In this document: piece after piece, positions 9,896-21,403 of the stretch
How positions within the stretch are numbered: the stretch's first letter is position 1
Layout: each line of letters opens with the position of its first letter
From: Vigna angularis
Taxonomy: Eukaryota > Streptophyta > Magnoliopsida > Fabales > Fabaceae
DNA: 64,000 nucleotides
Direction: 5' to 3'
Assembly: GCF_016808095.1 (NCBI RefSeq)
Contig: NC_068976.1
Span: 32,606,371 to 32,670,370, forward strand
Translations under genes and position numbers: made by a program
The notes under the pieces: generated by a model
The model's input: only the letters and a program-made list of their open reading frames with translations
The model's database searches: none
What the model was told of the DNA's origin: nothing

Positions 9896-11350
9896 TTTCT
9901 AGGATCTTATATATAAAAAATACATAATAATATATTTTTATTAGTATAATTACATTAAATATATGGAAAATAAAGTTAACTTATTTAATTTTAAAAAAAT
10001 GGCATAATATACCATGATATTATCGTCTCTTTATGTATCTTTTCAGAAAAATTACATCAAGATTTATTTCAATTTTTTCTGTTTTTTTTAATGTTTAGAT
10101 AGTTAGACAAGTTTCGTTGAAGAAATGAATAGGGTTGAAATTTTTTGTCTAATTACCTTTTAAGGTCCAACTTTTTTAATTAGAATTTGTCCCTTGAACC
10201 AAACATTTTATTTAAGGAAACAACATTCAATACCATTCGTACCAACAGAGTATAAGTTATTTCTTAATATGAGGAAATCCTACATTTATACTTTTTTTTA
10301 TATTTGTTGCTTTTCTCTAAATATTAATGTTGACAAATTCAATATCATTCTCACAAGACAATATTCTCTTCATTCTCTGCTTTATCACTTTTTCTATTTT
10401 TCGGCACTTCCTAATAATTAATTAGTTCATGGGAAGATGTGAAATGGTTTTTGCAATGATATTTTGTATTACTTTTTTAATCTAAAAGTATGTTATTATA
10501 TGCTCAATATAAATACATTTGTTACAAACATTTCAATTTTAAAATAAAAATTATATTCAAAGATATGTAAATGTTAATATATATATATATATAATATTAT
10601 ATAATATAATTATAGATCTTGTTCATATTTTTATATTGTTTTATAAAGTGTGAGAACTCCATCTTTTTTCATAAATCTCCTTTTACCTCTTTGTATAACC
10701 TAACTCTCTTTCATATGCATTTAATTATCTTCTAAATCTTGATTCAACTCTTGTTATTTGAATAATACTGCAAGAGTGGTTTGTGTGACTAATTCTACAA
10801 AAGCCCTTAGTTAATTTCTTCTATGTAATTTTGATTTTGATCCTTTTTATTATAGGAAGTAATCTAGCCCTTTTCTATCTGCATGTGATTCTTTTTTTAT
10901 TGCATGTGATCTTCCTTTTTTTCTCGTTGAAATCTCATTTAGAAGAGATGCTAAAATTTTGTCTTGAATGATGATTAGAATCTCACTGAGAGGTGCTTTT
11001 TAAGTGTAAAGTTATCTAGAGGAAGAAATCCTAAAAAGTAAGAGGAGCTAATTTCATGAAAAAAAAAATGTCTTATTATTATAGATATACTTTGTGAAAG
11101 AAATGTTGTGATTGCGTGTTGTTGAAACTTGAGAACTTTTTTATTGGAAATATGAGTTGTGAAATGGTGTAGTAGTGGTGGTATTCGTATATATAGATAA
11201 TGTTAAGAAATTTTCTAAAAAACTATTTTGGTTTGGATTTTTGAGGTTTTAAAATTATAATGAACCTGATGGACTAGAGAAGTTAAAGTGTGTTTGAAAA
11301 TGCAATAATATGATATTATGAGAATGTGTTATAGAAAAGTTGATTATAAG
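9896..11350. other. AT-rich intergenic DNA, no gene seen
   Basis: Open frames are short and none resembles a known protein. A TA run occurs at 10577-10592. Nothing else could be supported. Confidence 0.6.
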
Positions 11351-11379
11351 ACATTGTTCATACACCAATTATATTTATT

Positions 11380-11475
11380 CCTATATCAGAAATGACTTAT
11401 ATCTTGCTACATGATTATAAAAGATAGAACACAAGGAAAACCATTTAGCAAGGTATAAGTCATTTCTGGTATAGG
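11380..11475 (+). repeat. 30-bp inverted repeat forming a hairpin
   Basis: The left arm (11380-11409) is CCTATATCAGAAATGACTTA plus TATCTTGCTA. The right arm (11446-11475) is its reverse complement apart from two positions, both of which would be G:U pairs in + strand RNA. The loop is 36 nt. This could be a MITE relic or a small-RNA precursor; the sequence alone cannot decide. Confidence 0.85.
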
Positions 11476-11524
11476 AAAAGTCACAAGGTTTTGCACCCAA
11501 CGCTACTCATAATCATAAAAAAAG

Positions 11525-11860
11525 ACGAGTTTGTTCATACACTAATTAGATGAGTCTAATAATATATATTAGAGGAGTTTATTCATACACATCTTAGATG
11601 AGTATATTAATACACATTAGAATACTCTATCCATTCGCTTATTAGATGAGTCTTATAATACACATTAGACGATTTATCTATACATTAGTTAAATAAGTCT
11701 AATAGTATAGATTAGACAAGTTTAGTAATACACATTAGATGAGTCTAACAATACACATGAAATGAGTACGTCTATATACTAATTTGATAAGTCTACCAAC
11801 ACATATTAGACAAGTCTGTCAATCTGCTGGTTAAATATAACAATACACATTAAATCAATT
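11525..11860. repeat. ~48-bp degenerate tandem repeat, about seven units
   Basis: Each unit contains ATTAGATGAGTCTAATAATA or a variant, followed by CACATTAGACGAGTTT and ATACAC. The units are diverged from one another. A related start (TGTTCATACACCAATTA) lies at 11355, before the hairpin, suggesting that the hairpin segment interrupts the array. Confidence 0.75.
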
Positions 11861-12880
11861 TGGAATGCACTATTTGTATTTTTAGTAAGTTTAATCCACA
11901 TATTCATGCATAGTCTATAATTTATATTTTTCAGAGTCTATTATATAATTTTGCATATATTCTATCTTTTGTATTTTTACAAAATATATTTTTCACATTT
12001 TTTTCATACACATTAACTTTCTAAACCTATAAATATTTCCACTATTTATATTCAAATCTTAATTATAAATTTTGATCATATTTATTATTTCTTCTATCAC
12101 ATTTAAATCTCTTTTAATAAAATATATTTTACTAACATCAAAAGTACATAAATATACATCAACTTATAGATAGAATTAAATTTAAAACTAGTTTTTACTA
12201 TTATAATAATATCAGGGACTACTGTAATAAAATCCACACTCTCGGATGAGTAGATGCGAGCCATTAATTTTCTAGATACCTTTCCAGTAAAAAGAAAATA
12301 AACAAGCTGAATAAAATTAAGTTGGTAGAATGAAAATAGACAAAAGATGAATTATAAATTTTAAATATTTAATTAATAAAAAATGGAGAGATATGAATAA
12401 AAATTTAGATAACAAATTCCATAATTTTATTTTCGAGATCATATCACATTAATTTTGTCCATAAAAATACTTATTACTTGTCCTTTCAAATAAACAACAA
12501 CCTATATAAATGAAAAATAAAGAAGAGAAACAAAAGTCCAAAAGTCAGTTAATAAAGTGAAAAAGTCATCATTGATTTTTTAGACCAAGTATGTCTTTAC
12601 TAATTAGTATTTAATATCTATGGGTTTCTCCTTCCAATTAATCTTGCAACCCACGATTTCAAATCACTAGGATTATAAATTACCATCAATTATATTTTTT
12701 CTACAATATTCTTCTTTTACAGCATTCTATATATTACTCTTTTCCCTAGTTTGTTCTTTCCTTTCTTTTCCCTTTTTTTTTTCCTCTTCCGATAAGGATA
12801 GTATTTACTTTAATTCGTGAAAATGTTAATGTGAGTCTGTATTGGATATTAATATATTAAAAGAGTCCCTTGAAATTAAT
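11861..12880. other. AT-rich intergenic DNA, no gene seen
   Basis: Only short open frames. Nothing recognisable apart from T-rich and A-rich runs. Confidence 0.6.
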
Positions 12881-12881
12881 G

Positions 12882-12905
12882 TTTATATATATATATATAT
12901 ATATT
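12882..12905. repeat. (TA)n microsatellite
   Basis: About 24 bases of alternating TA just upstream of the TRIM remnant. Confidence 0.9.
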
Positions 12906-12917
12906 TTTTTATAAAGT

Positions 12918-13150
12918 CAATTTATAATATATAAGTAGGTGCAAACCTTTATAAGTTAATTTTGTGGAGTTAAGTTAGGCTTTCTTAACATGGGTTCAAA
13001 GTCAGGTTAGAGCCTATCCTAGTAATATTTGGTTTGGCATATTGTTCTATCCGTTATTGGATCACTATCGGACCATCCATTAATATCTAGTCTCACGCTT
13101 TATATGTATATATCTCAGCGTGAAGGGGGTGTGTTGGAAGTCCCACATGC
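12918..13150 (+). mobile_element. TRIM (short LTR retrotransposon) remnant
   Basis: The left part carries the 3' portion of a short LTR (TATAAGTAGGTGCAAACC, GGAGTTAAGTTAGGC, ending CTTAACA at 12990). It is followed by TGGGTTCAAAGTCAGGTTA, a decayed version of the usual TGGTATCAGAGC primer site. After ~140 bp comes a purine tract (GTGAAGGGGGTG) and then TGTTGGAAGTCCCACATGC (13132-13150), the start of the second LTR. That LTR is cut off and joined to gag-coding DNA. This layout matches legume TRIM elements. Confidence 0.7.
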
Positions 13151-13153
13151 AAG

Positions 13154-14554
13154 ACGACCAAAGAGATGTGGGAAGTCCTTGAAGTCACACATGAAGGAAT
13201 AGGTGAAGTAAAGAGAGTCAGAAAGAATTCTCTCATACAGGAATATGAGTTGTTCAGAATGAAAGCGGGAGAGACTATCTATGAAGTACAAAAGCGATTC
13301 ACAAACATAGTCAATCATCTCATGGCTCTTGGAAAAGCGTTTGACAAGGAGGAAATCAACATCAAAATATTGAAAAGCCACAACAGAAGCTAGCAGCCGA
13401 AAGTCACTGCAATATCTGAATCAAGAGACTTGACCAGCATGAACATGGCCACCTTATTTGGAAAACTCAGAGAACATGAATTAGAGCTTGGAAGGATAAA
13501 GGAGGAAGAAGAAATTGAAGAAAATAAATCAATTGCTCTAAAGGCCACAAGCAAGAAAGCTGCAAAGAATCTTGAACCTGAAGCTGAATCAGAAATAGAA
13601 CTGCATGACAAAGAGATAATGAACATGGTGGTAAGGAAGTTTAATCGATTTATGAAAAATAAAAGTTCCACCACTGACTATGCAATTCCTGTAAAAGCAA
13701 AGAAAAGTTCAAGAACCAATGTTGTCCAATGCTACGAGTATGGAAGAGAAGTACACATCAAACCAGATTGTTCAGACTTGAAGATCAAACAAAGGGGAAG
13801 CAGAAAATTTCCAAAGGACAAGGGAAGGAAGCAAAAGAGTGCATACATTGCCTGGGAAAATAATGATACTGATTCTTCAAGCGATGAGGACTATAGCATT
13901 GAAGAGTCAAATATTTGCTTCATGGCTGGATCTGCACAGACGGATTATGACAGTCATGATGAATTTGAAAATGAGCCGATAGAAGTAAAGTATGACATGC
14001 TGTTAGATGCGTTTCAGGAAATACACGCAGAGGCTATGCGACTCCAATATAAGGTAAATCGACTTACCTCTGACATAAAGGATTACAAACATAGAATCAA
14101 TAATCTGGTAGAGGAAAATGAAAAATTGTAAAAGGAGTTAAAAAATGCCTTAGAGTCTGCTAAGATAGTCAAAACTGAAACAAAGATAATTGAAAAAGAA
14201 TGTGAAAAATGTCCTGTTCATGTTGAAAAAATTGATTACTTGACTAGCACTCTAGCAAAATTCACACAGGGAAAAGAAAACTTAGATGTCGTTCTAAGAG
14301 CTTCTGGTATAGCTATCTACAGACAAGGAATTGGTTATAAGGCTCAAAGTAATAGGTCTAATTCAAAGAAATTTGTTGACCTTAGTAAACATGTTACTCC
14401 TGCATGCTTTTATTGTAACAATATTGGTCATAATGTTAGAAATTGTTACTATAGAAAAGTTGGTGTTCCAAAAGGAAAGTACAGGTGGATCCCTATGGCA
14501 CAACTCTCTAAAACTAACAAGACAGGACCCAAAGTTAAATGGGTACCAACATAA
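13154..14554 (+). pseudogene. Ty1/copia (SIRE-type) gag pseudogene
   Basis: One reading frame runs from 13154 to 14554, broken only by a TAG at 13391-13393 and a TAA at 14129-14131. The N-terminal part (MWEVLEVTHEG, LIQEYELFRMKAGETIYEVQ) is the UBN2-type copia gag domain. The middle is rich in Lys and Glu with a likely coiled coil near its end (LQYKVNRLTSDIKDYKHRI). The first zinc knuckle is degraded (CYEYGREVHIKPDC lacks its second Cys). The second, ACFYCNNIGHNVRNC, is an intact CX2CX4HX4C. It is followed by GVPKGKYRWIP and KTGPKVKWVP, as in SIRE gag. Protease, integrase and RT do not follow; LTR sequence begins at 14950. Confidence 0.87.
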
Positions 14555-14949
14555 AAAATGTTTAACTATTTTATAGGGTAGTAGCTGTTGCTGAAGCAGT
14601 ATTCAACTCAAGGATGAACTACCATGATGAAATCAAAAATTCTTGAGATTCTAAAAGTGGTAACTGCTGTATTTTCATTACATCATGCATAATAATTGTT
14701 TGTATGATTTATTGATGAATGCATGTTTGTTGAATGATTGATTGAGTGATTGTATTCTGTGAAAAACAACTCGCTTGAGTTTTAACCGATTATATTAAGT
14801 ATAAAGTCAAATATGTTTGAAGTATGTATGCCTCTATTTCTAAAAATACTCTGTTAAACATGAGTCGACTCTTGACTTAATAAAATCGATTGTTAATCTC
14901 AGTTTCGTATATTGTGTGTTTTAGAAAATTTTAAACTCTCCATTTAATC
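14555..14949 (+). mobile_element. SIRE-like 3' non-coding remnant
   Basis: AT-rich sequence with TCGATT and TCGACT motifs (for example AAATCGATTGT near 14883), similar in style to the flanking LTRs. It connects the gag pseudogene to the first LTR. It contains no usable frame. Confidence 0.45.
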
Positions 14950-17692
14950 TGTTGAGATTGTTGATAGGGGAGCATTGGTTTAGTGATGACAAATTTATGA
15001 ACACCGAAAAATGGCACCACAAACTTGTTTAACAATCGGCAAGTGTGACTGAATCGTTTCAAGTAATAAACTCGGTAAGACCAAGTATCGTTCTCCCAAA
15101 GGACTCACGGCCTAGTTTAGTTATGTGATTCGTTGATTATTTAAGACTTAAGAACGAAATAAGTGGAGTTTAATATGCAAAACAGAAAATAAACATGTAT
15201 GCATGAATTTGATCAATGGCTAAAACAAAATACAAACACTTCAATGGAATATATGGATGAGTATGTTGTTGGGGTTATCAATTTCATCTTATCCACTCTC
15301 ATATACTTTAGGAATTCAACATTCTTTTCATCATTGTTAATGCCACTCTCTAAATTACCTTGCAAGAAGGCATATCCCTAATTACGAGTTCATACGATTC
15401 CTAGCATTCCTAATAATTAGTTCTGAAGTGCAGGAGCTTAAAGGCAACCAATGTACTATTGGGAGAAATTCCCCGGATCTAGACTTTCCCGTACGTTCCC
15501 ATATCGACAAAATCAATAATCATGACATCGAATGAGTTAAACAATGCATGATTTGAGCAAAGAGGAAAAACCCTAACTATTAATGAAAGAAAGCATAAAT
15601 CTCAATTAAGATGTTTAAACACAAATTCCATATATGAGAGTTTCACAAGATTACATTGATCCCCCAACAACAATACAAGGTTTAGTTCACCATATCCATG
15701 GTGAAACTAGATGAATAACAATGAAAGAATGAAAGATAAAACCCTAGAAAGGTAGAGAGGTAGCCTGAGCATCCAAGATCTTCCTTCAAAGGGGTGGAAA
15801 AGAGAGTGTTTGCTTCGTCCCAGCCAAAGATACAAACCCTAGGAAACCCTAAAGCTTATATACTATTCGTAAATTACAGAAAATTAGGCCCAAGCCCATA
15901 AAAGTGCCGCTCTGCGGTAAACTACCGCTCAGCGGTAAGTGCGCGATCTCGATTCTTCCCTTCAACGGCCATTTCACCCCTCAGCGGAGCCAACACGAGT
16001 TACTGAGTGCCGCTCAGCGGTAAACTGCCGCTGAGCGGTAGTTGCGGTTTCTCCTTTTGCACTTTTTGATGTCTTTTCTGATTCCATTCCTGTTCTTCTT
16101 CACTTGTTTCACCAAATTCACCTTAAAACCTGCTTAAAACACTGAAATCAAGCATAAACCTGTCCAGCTCTCTTATTTCTGAAAATATAACCAAAAACAT
16201 GATTTCAAGCTAGTTTCTAAGTGTTAAAGGTTGCTTTTAGTATCAAATTTAAGCATGAAAATAACAGTTTTTCAACTGTTATCATTTAGCTGAACCTACA
16301 ATCTCATAGCTTTTGGTTTTTGATGATGAGAACATAATTAATAACTCATGTGTTGTTATGTGTTGTTTATGTGTTACATGTTCTATTGCTTACATGCTAT
16401 ATGTTTTAATCATTGTGTAAATTTGTTTAAAGCATTTAGAACATGATTGTGTTGATACATTGCATTTCACTGTGTTATATAATTGATTTTATTGGTGAAT
16501 GCATGTCTGATGTTTTATAGAAGGAAAACCACATGCACTTATGTTGAACTTTTAATTGTGTGGCAAAACAACAGTTTTAAGTCGACTTCAATATGGGGTG
16601 AATCGATTAAAACTCGTGGCTTTCACAAACCATTTTCAAAGTGTGCTGTGAGATTTTCAAAGTGAAAGTTTTTCAAAACTTTGTTTAACTATGTTATATA
16701 ATCGATTACATGCAACCTGCATTCGACTAAGTCTGTTACAGTTTTGAAATTCTGTTAATGCTTGAATTAAATGTTACAACGACTATATTTTCAAATATGT
16801 TGATCAAACATTAAATGAGATTTGACTGCATTAACTGTACATGTAATTAACTGCATTGATTGCTGCTAACTGCTTTAACTGAATTGTGATATTCGACTAC
16901 ATTAGTAGCTAAGTTGATTAAAATGCGTTTGAATTGTGAAAATCTATAAATAGACGCGAATTTGAATTTTGTAAGAACTTTTGAAAATTTAACAGTTTGT
17001 GATATCTTTTGCAGAAAGTGCATTTTTACAGAAAGAGAGAAAGAGCTACAAGAAACAAGAAGTGACCGTAGTGATCATCTACTTGTGGATTCTTGAAGAG
17101 CAAGTTAACTGCACGTAAAAAGGTTGATCATATATGCACATTGGGTATAACTGAGAGATCAGAGGCTACAATCTTGTGAAGATTGGATTGAGGTTCCCTG
17201 TTGTGATTATAGGAAGAAGAGTGTGCTGCGTTCTTGACTTTGAGGGTGGCTCAAAGGATTTGGACTGCAGGAGAGGGGATTCTTGCTGCTAGTCTGTTTG
17301 TATATGCCTATATTTTGATTAGAGGGTTAGAGAGGTATTTTATACTTTTGACGTCAGGTCGCTATAAAAGCCTTGTTGTAAAAACCTTGATCATTATAGT
17401 GTATTGGCTTCATGTGGTTGGAAGGACACTGGATGTAGGCTTGGCCAAACCAGTATAAAAACTCAGCGTTTGATCTTTCTATCCCTACACTCTTTTATTC
17501 AGTCGACTTCTTACTGTACTAAATCGATTTAATTTGCGCTGCATAAACAAATATTTTTCCTTGCATTTCAAGAAAGCTTTTAAAGGCATCCACTTTGCGA
17601 AAAATATTTAAAGAAAACATTGTTTTACATTTCACCAATTCACCCCCCGCCCCCCTCTTGGTGTGAAAAATTAAGCCATTCTATTTCCAACA
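14950..17692 (+). mobile_element. SIRE-like LTR copy 1, interrupted by a nested solo LTR
   Basis: It starts TGTTGAGATTGTTGATAGGG and ends TCTATTTCCAACA, the same ends as the copy at 19989-21403. After removing the 1301-bp insertion and its duplicated TTTAG it is about 1437 bp, against 1415 bp for copy 2. The copies align along their length: TTTTTGATGATGA, AACAACAGTTTTAAGTCGA, CTTCAATATGGGGTGA, GATCATCTCCTTGTG-like, TTGTAAAAACCTTGATCATT, and CACCAATTCA before CCCCCCTCTTGG. Many indels separate them, so insertion was not recent. No TGGTATCAGAGC primer site follows. Confidence 0.85.
14984..16284. mobile_element. Nested solo LTR (1301 bp) with 5-bp TSD
   Basis: It begins TGATGACAAATTTATGAAC and ends TTTTTCAACTGTTATCA, so it has TG…CA termini with TGATGACA/TGTTATCA as imperfect inverted ends. 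It is flanked by the 5-bp duplication TTTAG (14979-14983 and 16285-16289). Removing it restores an LTR that reads straight through GGTTTAGCTGAACC, exactly as in the uninterrupted copy 2. There is no internal region, primer site or gene. It contains CCGCTCAGCGG palindromes at 15905-16045. Superfamily uncertain, gypsy more likely. Confidence 0.9.
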
Positions 17693-17865
17693 AAATCGAT
17701 TAAGTTGAAATTTTCGAGCGAAAATGAATTTTAATTGTTCCCTCCAAATTTAATCTTACTAAGTTTTAAAACCAAAAACACAAAAGCAGGTCATTCACTT
17801 TCTCAGCAGACATCTGAATCCTTCCTTTCTTGCACTTTGTAAGCAATATTTATTTTGGTATAGGA

Positions 17866-19041
17866 ATGGTGTCTAGTTCATCTCAAAGGAAACGAGTGAA
17901 ACCTTGGGTACTAAAAACATGAGCCGACCATCACAGCTTGAAGGATGGATAAGCGACGGTGAAGCTTAATCAAAATTTCTTGACGGTTGGAAAATGAGAA
18001 GTCTTACTACGCATAAATTCCTAAAACTCAGTTTCTTCAGGAACAAAGGTGTTCAATTTCAAAGTTGGCTAAAACGCCAAGGGCTAAAGAAATTTGCTGA
18101 GATGGAAGATCCCTGGTATCTAGAACTGGTAAAAGTGTTTTACTGCAATCTAAGGATTAGTGAAGGGACATTGTGCTCCAAGGTAAAAGGAATAGACATC
18201 AAACTCACAGATGAAATTTGGACTGAGATAGCCGGTCTCAAACTGAGAGGAGAAATATGTCATCTGGGTATGGAAGGCTTTCATAAGTTCTCTATATATC
18301 AGGACAGCCTAAGAAATCTTGAGGATATTCAGGATTACTCCCATTACAAAACTGGTGGAATGAAAAAGGATGACCGACTGGCTGTTTTCGTCATCTCCTG
18401 GTATTAATGCCTAGAGGAAGCAACCATGCACAAGCCACTACTGAAGACTTTCATATGCTGAAAGCACTAAAAGAAAATATCCAAGTAGACTGATCTACAG
18501 CTATTTCAGACATTATGATGAAAGTAACCAGACTGGAATCAGCAAAGTTGCCTTATTTTATGTTCATTTCCAAGATTCTTGTTCATTTTGGAGTTGACTA
18601 CATTGGTGAGTCAAGTGAGTCCTACAGCAGAACAAGCATGATTAACAAGTCTTCTCTACACAAGATGGGTATGCAACATACTCCAGATGGTTGGCAGTTC
18701 AAGAATGAAGTTGCTGAAGAAGATCAAGAAGTAGGACAATCATCTTCAATTCCATATAGGGCTCGTTCTGAATTTGAAAGAACTCTGCTAAGAGAAATAA
18801 GATCTCTCAAGATTATGTGTCAGGGGACCAGGGATGATGTGACTGAAATGAAAGAGCATTTATCGTTTCAAAACCGAAATGAGGAAAAGGAAAATGAAGA
18901 TGATTCAGGTGAGGAAGGGAGTACACCTGTTGAAACTATTGCTATGTAAGAAGAAGAAAGTGAAGATGATGATGTCGCTAAAGAGAGCAACAATGGCATG
19001 CTTCTTAGAACCTATTTGAAGAAAAATAAGAAGAAAATATA
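17866..19041 (+). pseudogene. Plant-transposon-protein / env-like ORF of SIRE-type element, frameshifted
   Basis: The start MVSSSSQRKRVKPW (17866) follows a TATAG acceptor-like site, then hits stops. A second frame (17994-18407) reads LTTHKFLKLSFFRNKGVQFQ, WLKRQGLKKFAEMEDPWYLE and LVKVFYCNLRI. A third frame (about 18410-18949) reads NHAQATTEDFHMLKALKENI and LPYFMFISKILVHFGVDYIG, then an acidic tail. This order matches the 'putative plant transposon protein' domain found in the env-like region of legume SIRE relatives. At least two frameshifts and several stops disable it. No gag or pol lies between the two LTRs, so the element is non-autonomous or internally deleted. Confidence 0.72.
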
Positions 19042-19988
19042 AAATTTTAATCAATTTAGAATGTTTTTGTTTTTAAGCTGACTTGTTTTATTTTGTAATA
19101 GATGGCTTTATATGCCATTTTTGTCTTGGCTTTATCTGATTGTACTCTATGGTTGATTTTAATGAATTAAACAGATTAAAATCGATTATGCTATGCTTGT
19201 ATGCAAATGAACTGTTGATTACTATTACATTCATACATTTGCATACTTATATATTACTGTATCATATTGATTCTAAAATGCTTGATCTAGAAAGATCTTG
19301 AAAGGTTTTGAAGGAACATTGCTTACTGGATGGATAAAACTGACAAATCAACTCACGGGGAAGCAATGAAGTCAATTATGATTGAGGGCAAATCAATTGT
19401 ATATCAATAGGGGTTAAAGATTCCAATATTTGAATATATGATATCTTTAACTATTGATATATATGTTATTAACTGTTTACTTTCAATATATCTCTTTGGT
19501 ATAGTTGACTTGAGATGATTAAGAGATTATATTGCTTTTGATGAATGATATTGTAGCATTGTTCCATTGATGTTTTTGTATTGTTTCTGATCTGATACAA
19601 TTTTGACATATGATGATATATGCTCTAACATATACTGTGAATATTGTATTGTGCATCTGTGTTTTGATATTAAAACATACATAATGACAGAGGGAGCATT
19701 GCATATACATTGAGATGTTTCACATGCCTACATTTAAGGGGGAGAGTATATATTAAATCATGTGAATATCTTTGACAGGGGGAGCATCATTATTTGTTTT
19801 TTGATGATTATCTAATGCATCTCTCTATGCTTGATTATCTGTATATCAATACCATTATCCTTACCTTTTTTGTTAATGCCCAAAGGGGGAGAATTATGTT
19901 GATTGGTAATTGATTGATAATCTTTATTGAGTTGTGCAACATGGTTGATTATTAATCATGGTTGTGCATCATCAGAAAAGGGGGAGAT
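19042..19988 (+). mobile_element. 3' internal region and polypurine tract of the SIRE-like element
   Basis: Non-coding, T-rich DNA with repeated G-rich tracts (AAGGGGGAGAGT near 19736, CAGGGGGAGCATC near 19778, AAAGGGGGAGAATT near 19882). It ends in GAAAAGGGGGAGAT directly before the LTR start at 19989, the expected polypurine tract. Confidence 0.75.
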
Positions 19989-21403
19989 TGTTGAGATTGT
20001 TGATAGGGGGAGCACTGGTTTAGCTGAACCCATAATCTCAGTAATATCTGAGTTTTTGATGATGACAATGCATAATTAATAACACATATATATTATGTGT
20101 TACATGTTCTATGCTTAAATGTTATATGCGTATATGAGAACATGATTGTGTTGTTGTTGTGTTGTTCATTGCATTTCACAATGTTATATATGTGATTTTA
20201 TACATGAATGCATGACACATGTTTCTAGATGAGAAAAACCACAAGTATTAATGTTGAATTTTAATTATGTGACAAAACAACAGTTTTAAGTCGATTTCAA
20301 TATGGGGTGAGTCAATTAAAACTTGTGTCTTCGCACAAACCTTTTTCAAAGTGTGCTGTGAGATTTTTCAAAGAGAAAGTTTTTCAAAACTATGATTTAC
20401 ACTATTACATAGTCGATTATATACGTGTTGCATTCGACTAAGTCTATTACTGTTTTGAAATTCTGTTAATGCTTCATATAATTGTCTCACGGTCATATTT
20501 TTAAATATGTTGACCAAGCATTAAATGTCATTCGACTGCATTAATTGTGAATTTAATTAATTGCTTTGACTGCTGCTAACTACTATAACAAAATTGTTAT
20601 ATTCGACTACATTAGTAGCTTAGTCGATTAAAATACGTCAGAGATGTGTTATACTAGAAATTGAAGCGAATTTGATTTTTGTAAGAACTTTTGTGAATCT
20701 AACACTTTTGTGATATTTTTCAGAAAGTGCTATCTTGTAGAAAGAGGAAAAGAGCTCCACGAATCAAGAAGTGACAGTGGTGATCATCTCCTTGTGATTT
20801 CTTGAAGAGCAAGTTTGTTGTGTATTCAAAGGGTTGATCAATTTTGCACATTTGGGTGTAACTGCGACATCAAAGTCTACAATCTTGTGAAGATTGGATT
20901 GAGGTTCCCTGTTGTGACTACAGGAAGAAGAGCGTGCGGCGTTCTTGACTTTGAGAGGTGTCTCAAAGGATTTAGACAGCAGGAGAGAGGATTCTTGTTG
21001 TTGGTCTAGTTATTGTACTGCCTATATTTGATTAGAGGGTTAGAGAGGTGTTTTATATTTTTGACGTGAGGTCTCTATAAAAGCCTTGTTGTAAAAACCT
21101 TGATCATTATAGTGCATTTGCTTCCCGTGGTTGGAAGGACACTGGATGTAGAAAGGTTGACCGAACCATTATAAAAAGTAGTGTTTGAATTTTCTTATCC
21201 CTACTCTTTTACTTTTAATCAACTTTACTCTGTACTTATTCGATTAAGTTTTCGCTGCATTAGAAAGTCTTTTACCTTTGCGTTTCAAGAAAGCTTTAAA
21301 GGCATCACCTTTTGTGAAAAAGATTTTAAAAAGACTTTGTTTTTACGTTTCACCAATTCAACCCCCCTCTTGGTGTGAGAAATTGAGTCATTCTATTTTA
21401 ACA
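19989..21403 (+). mobile_element. SIRE-like LTR copy 2
   Basis: It runs from TGTTGAGATTGTTGATAGGG to TTCTATTTTAACA and is 1415 bp long. It pairs with copy 1 and has the same scattered TCGATT/TCGACT motifs. No matching 5-bp target duplication was found between its right flank (ATTTT) and the left flank of copy 1 (TAATC), consistent with a recombined or partial element. Confidence 0.85.

Noticed and set aside
13390..13674. 94-codon minus-strand frame
   Set aside because: Shadow of the copia gag frame on the + strand, which has recognisable gag and zinc-knuckle motifs.
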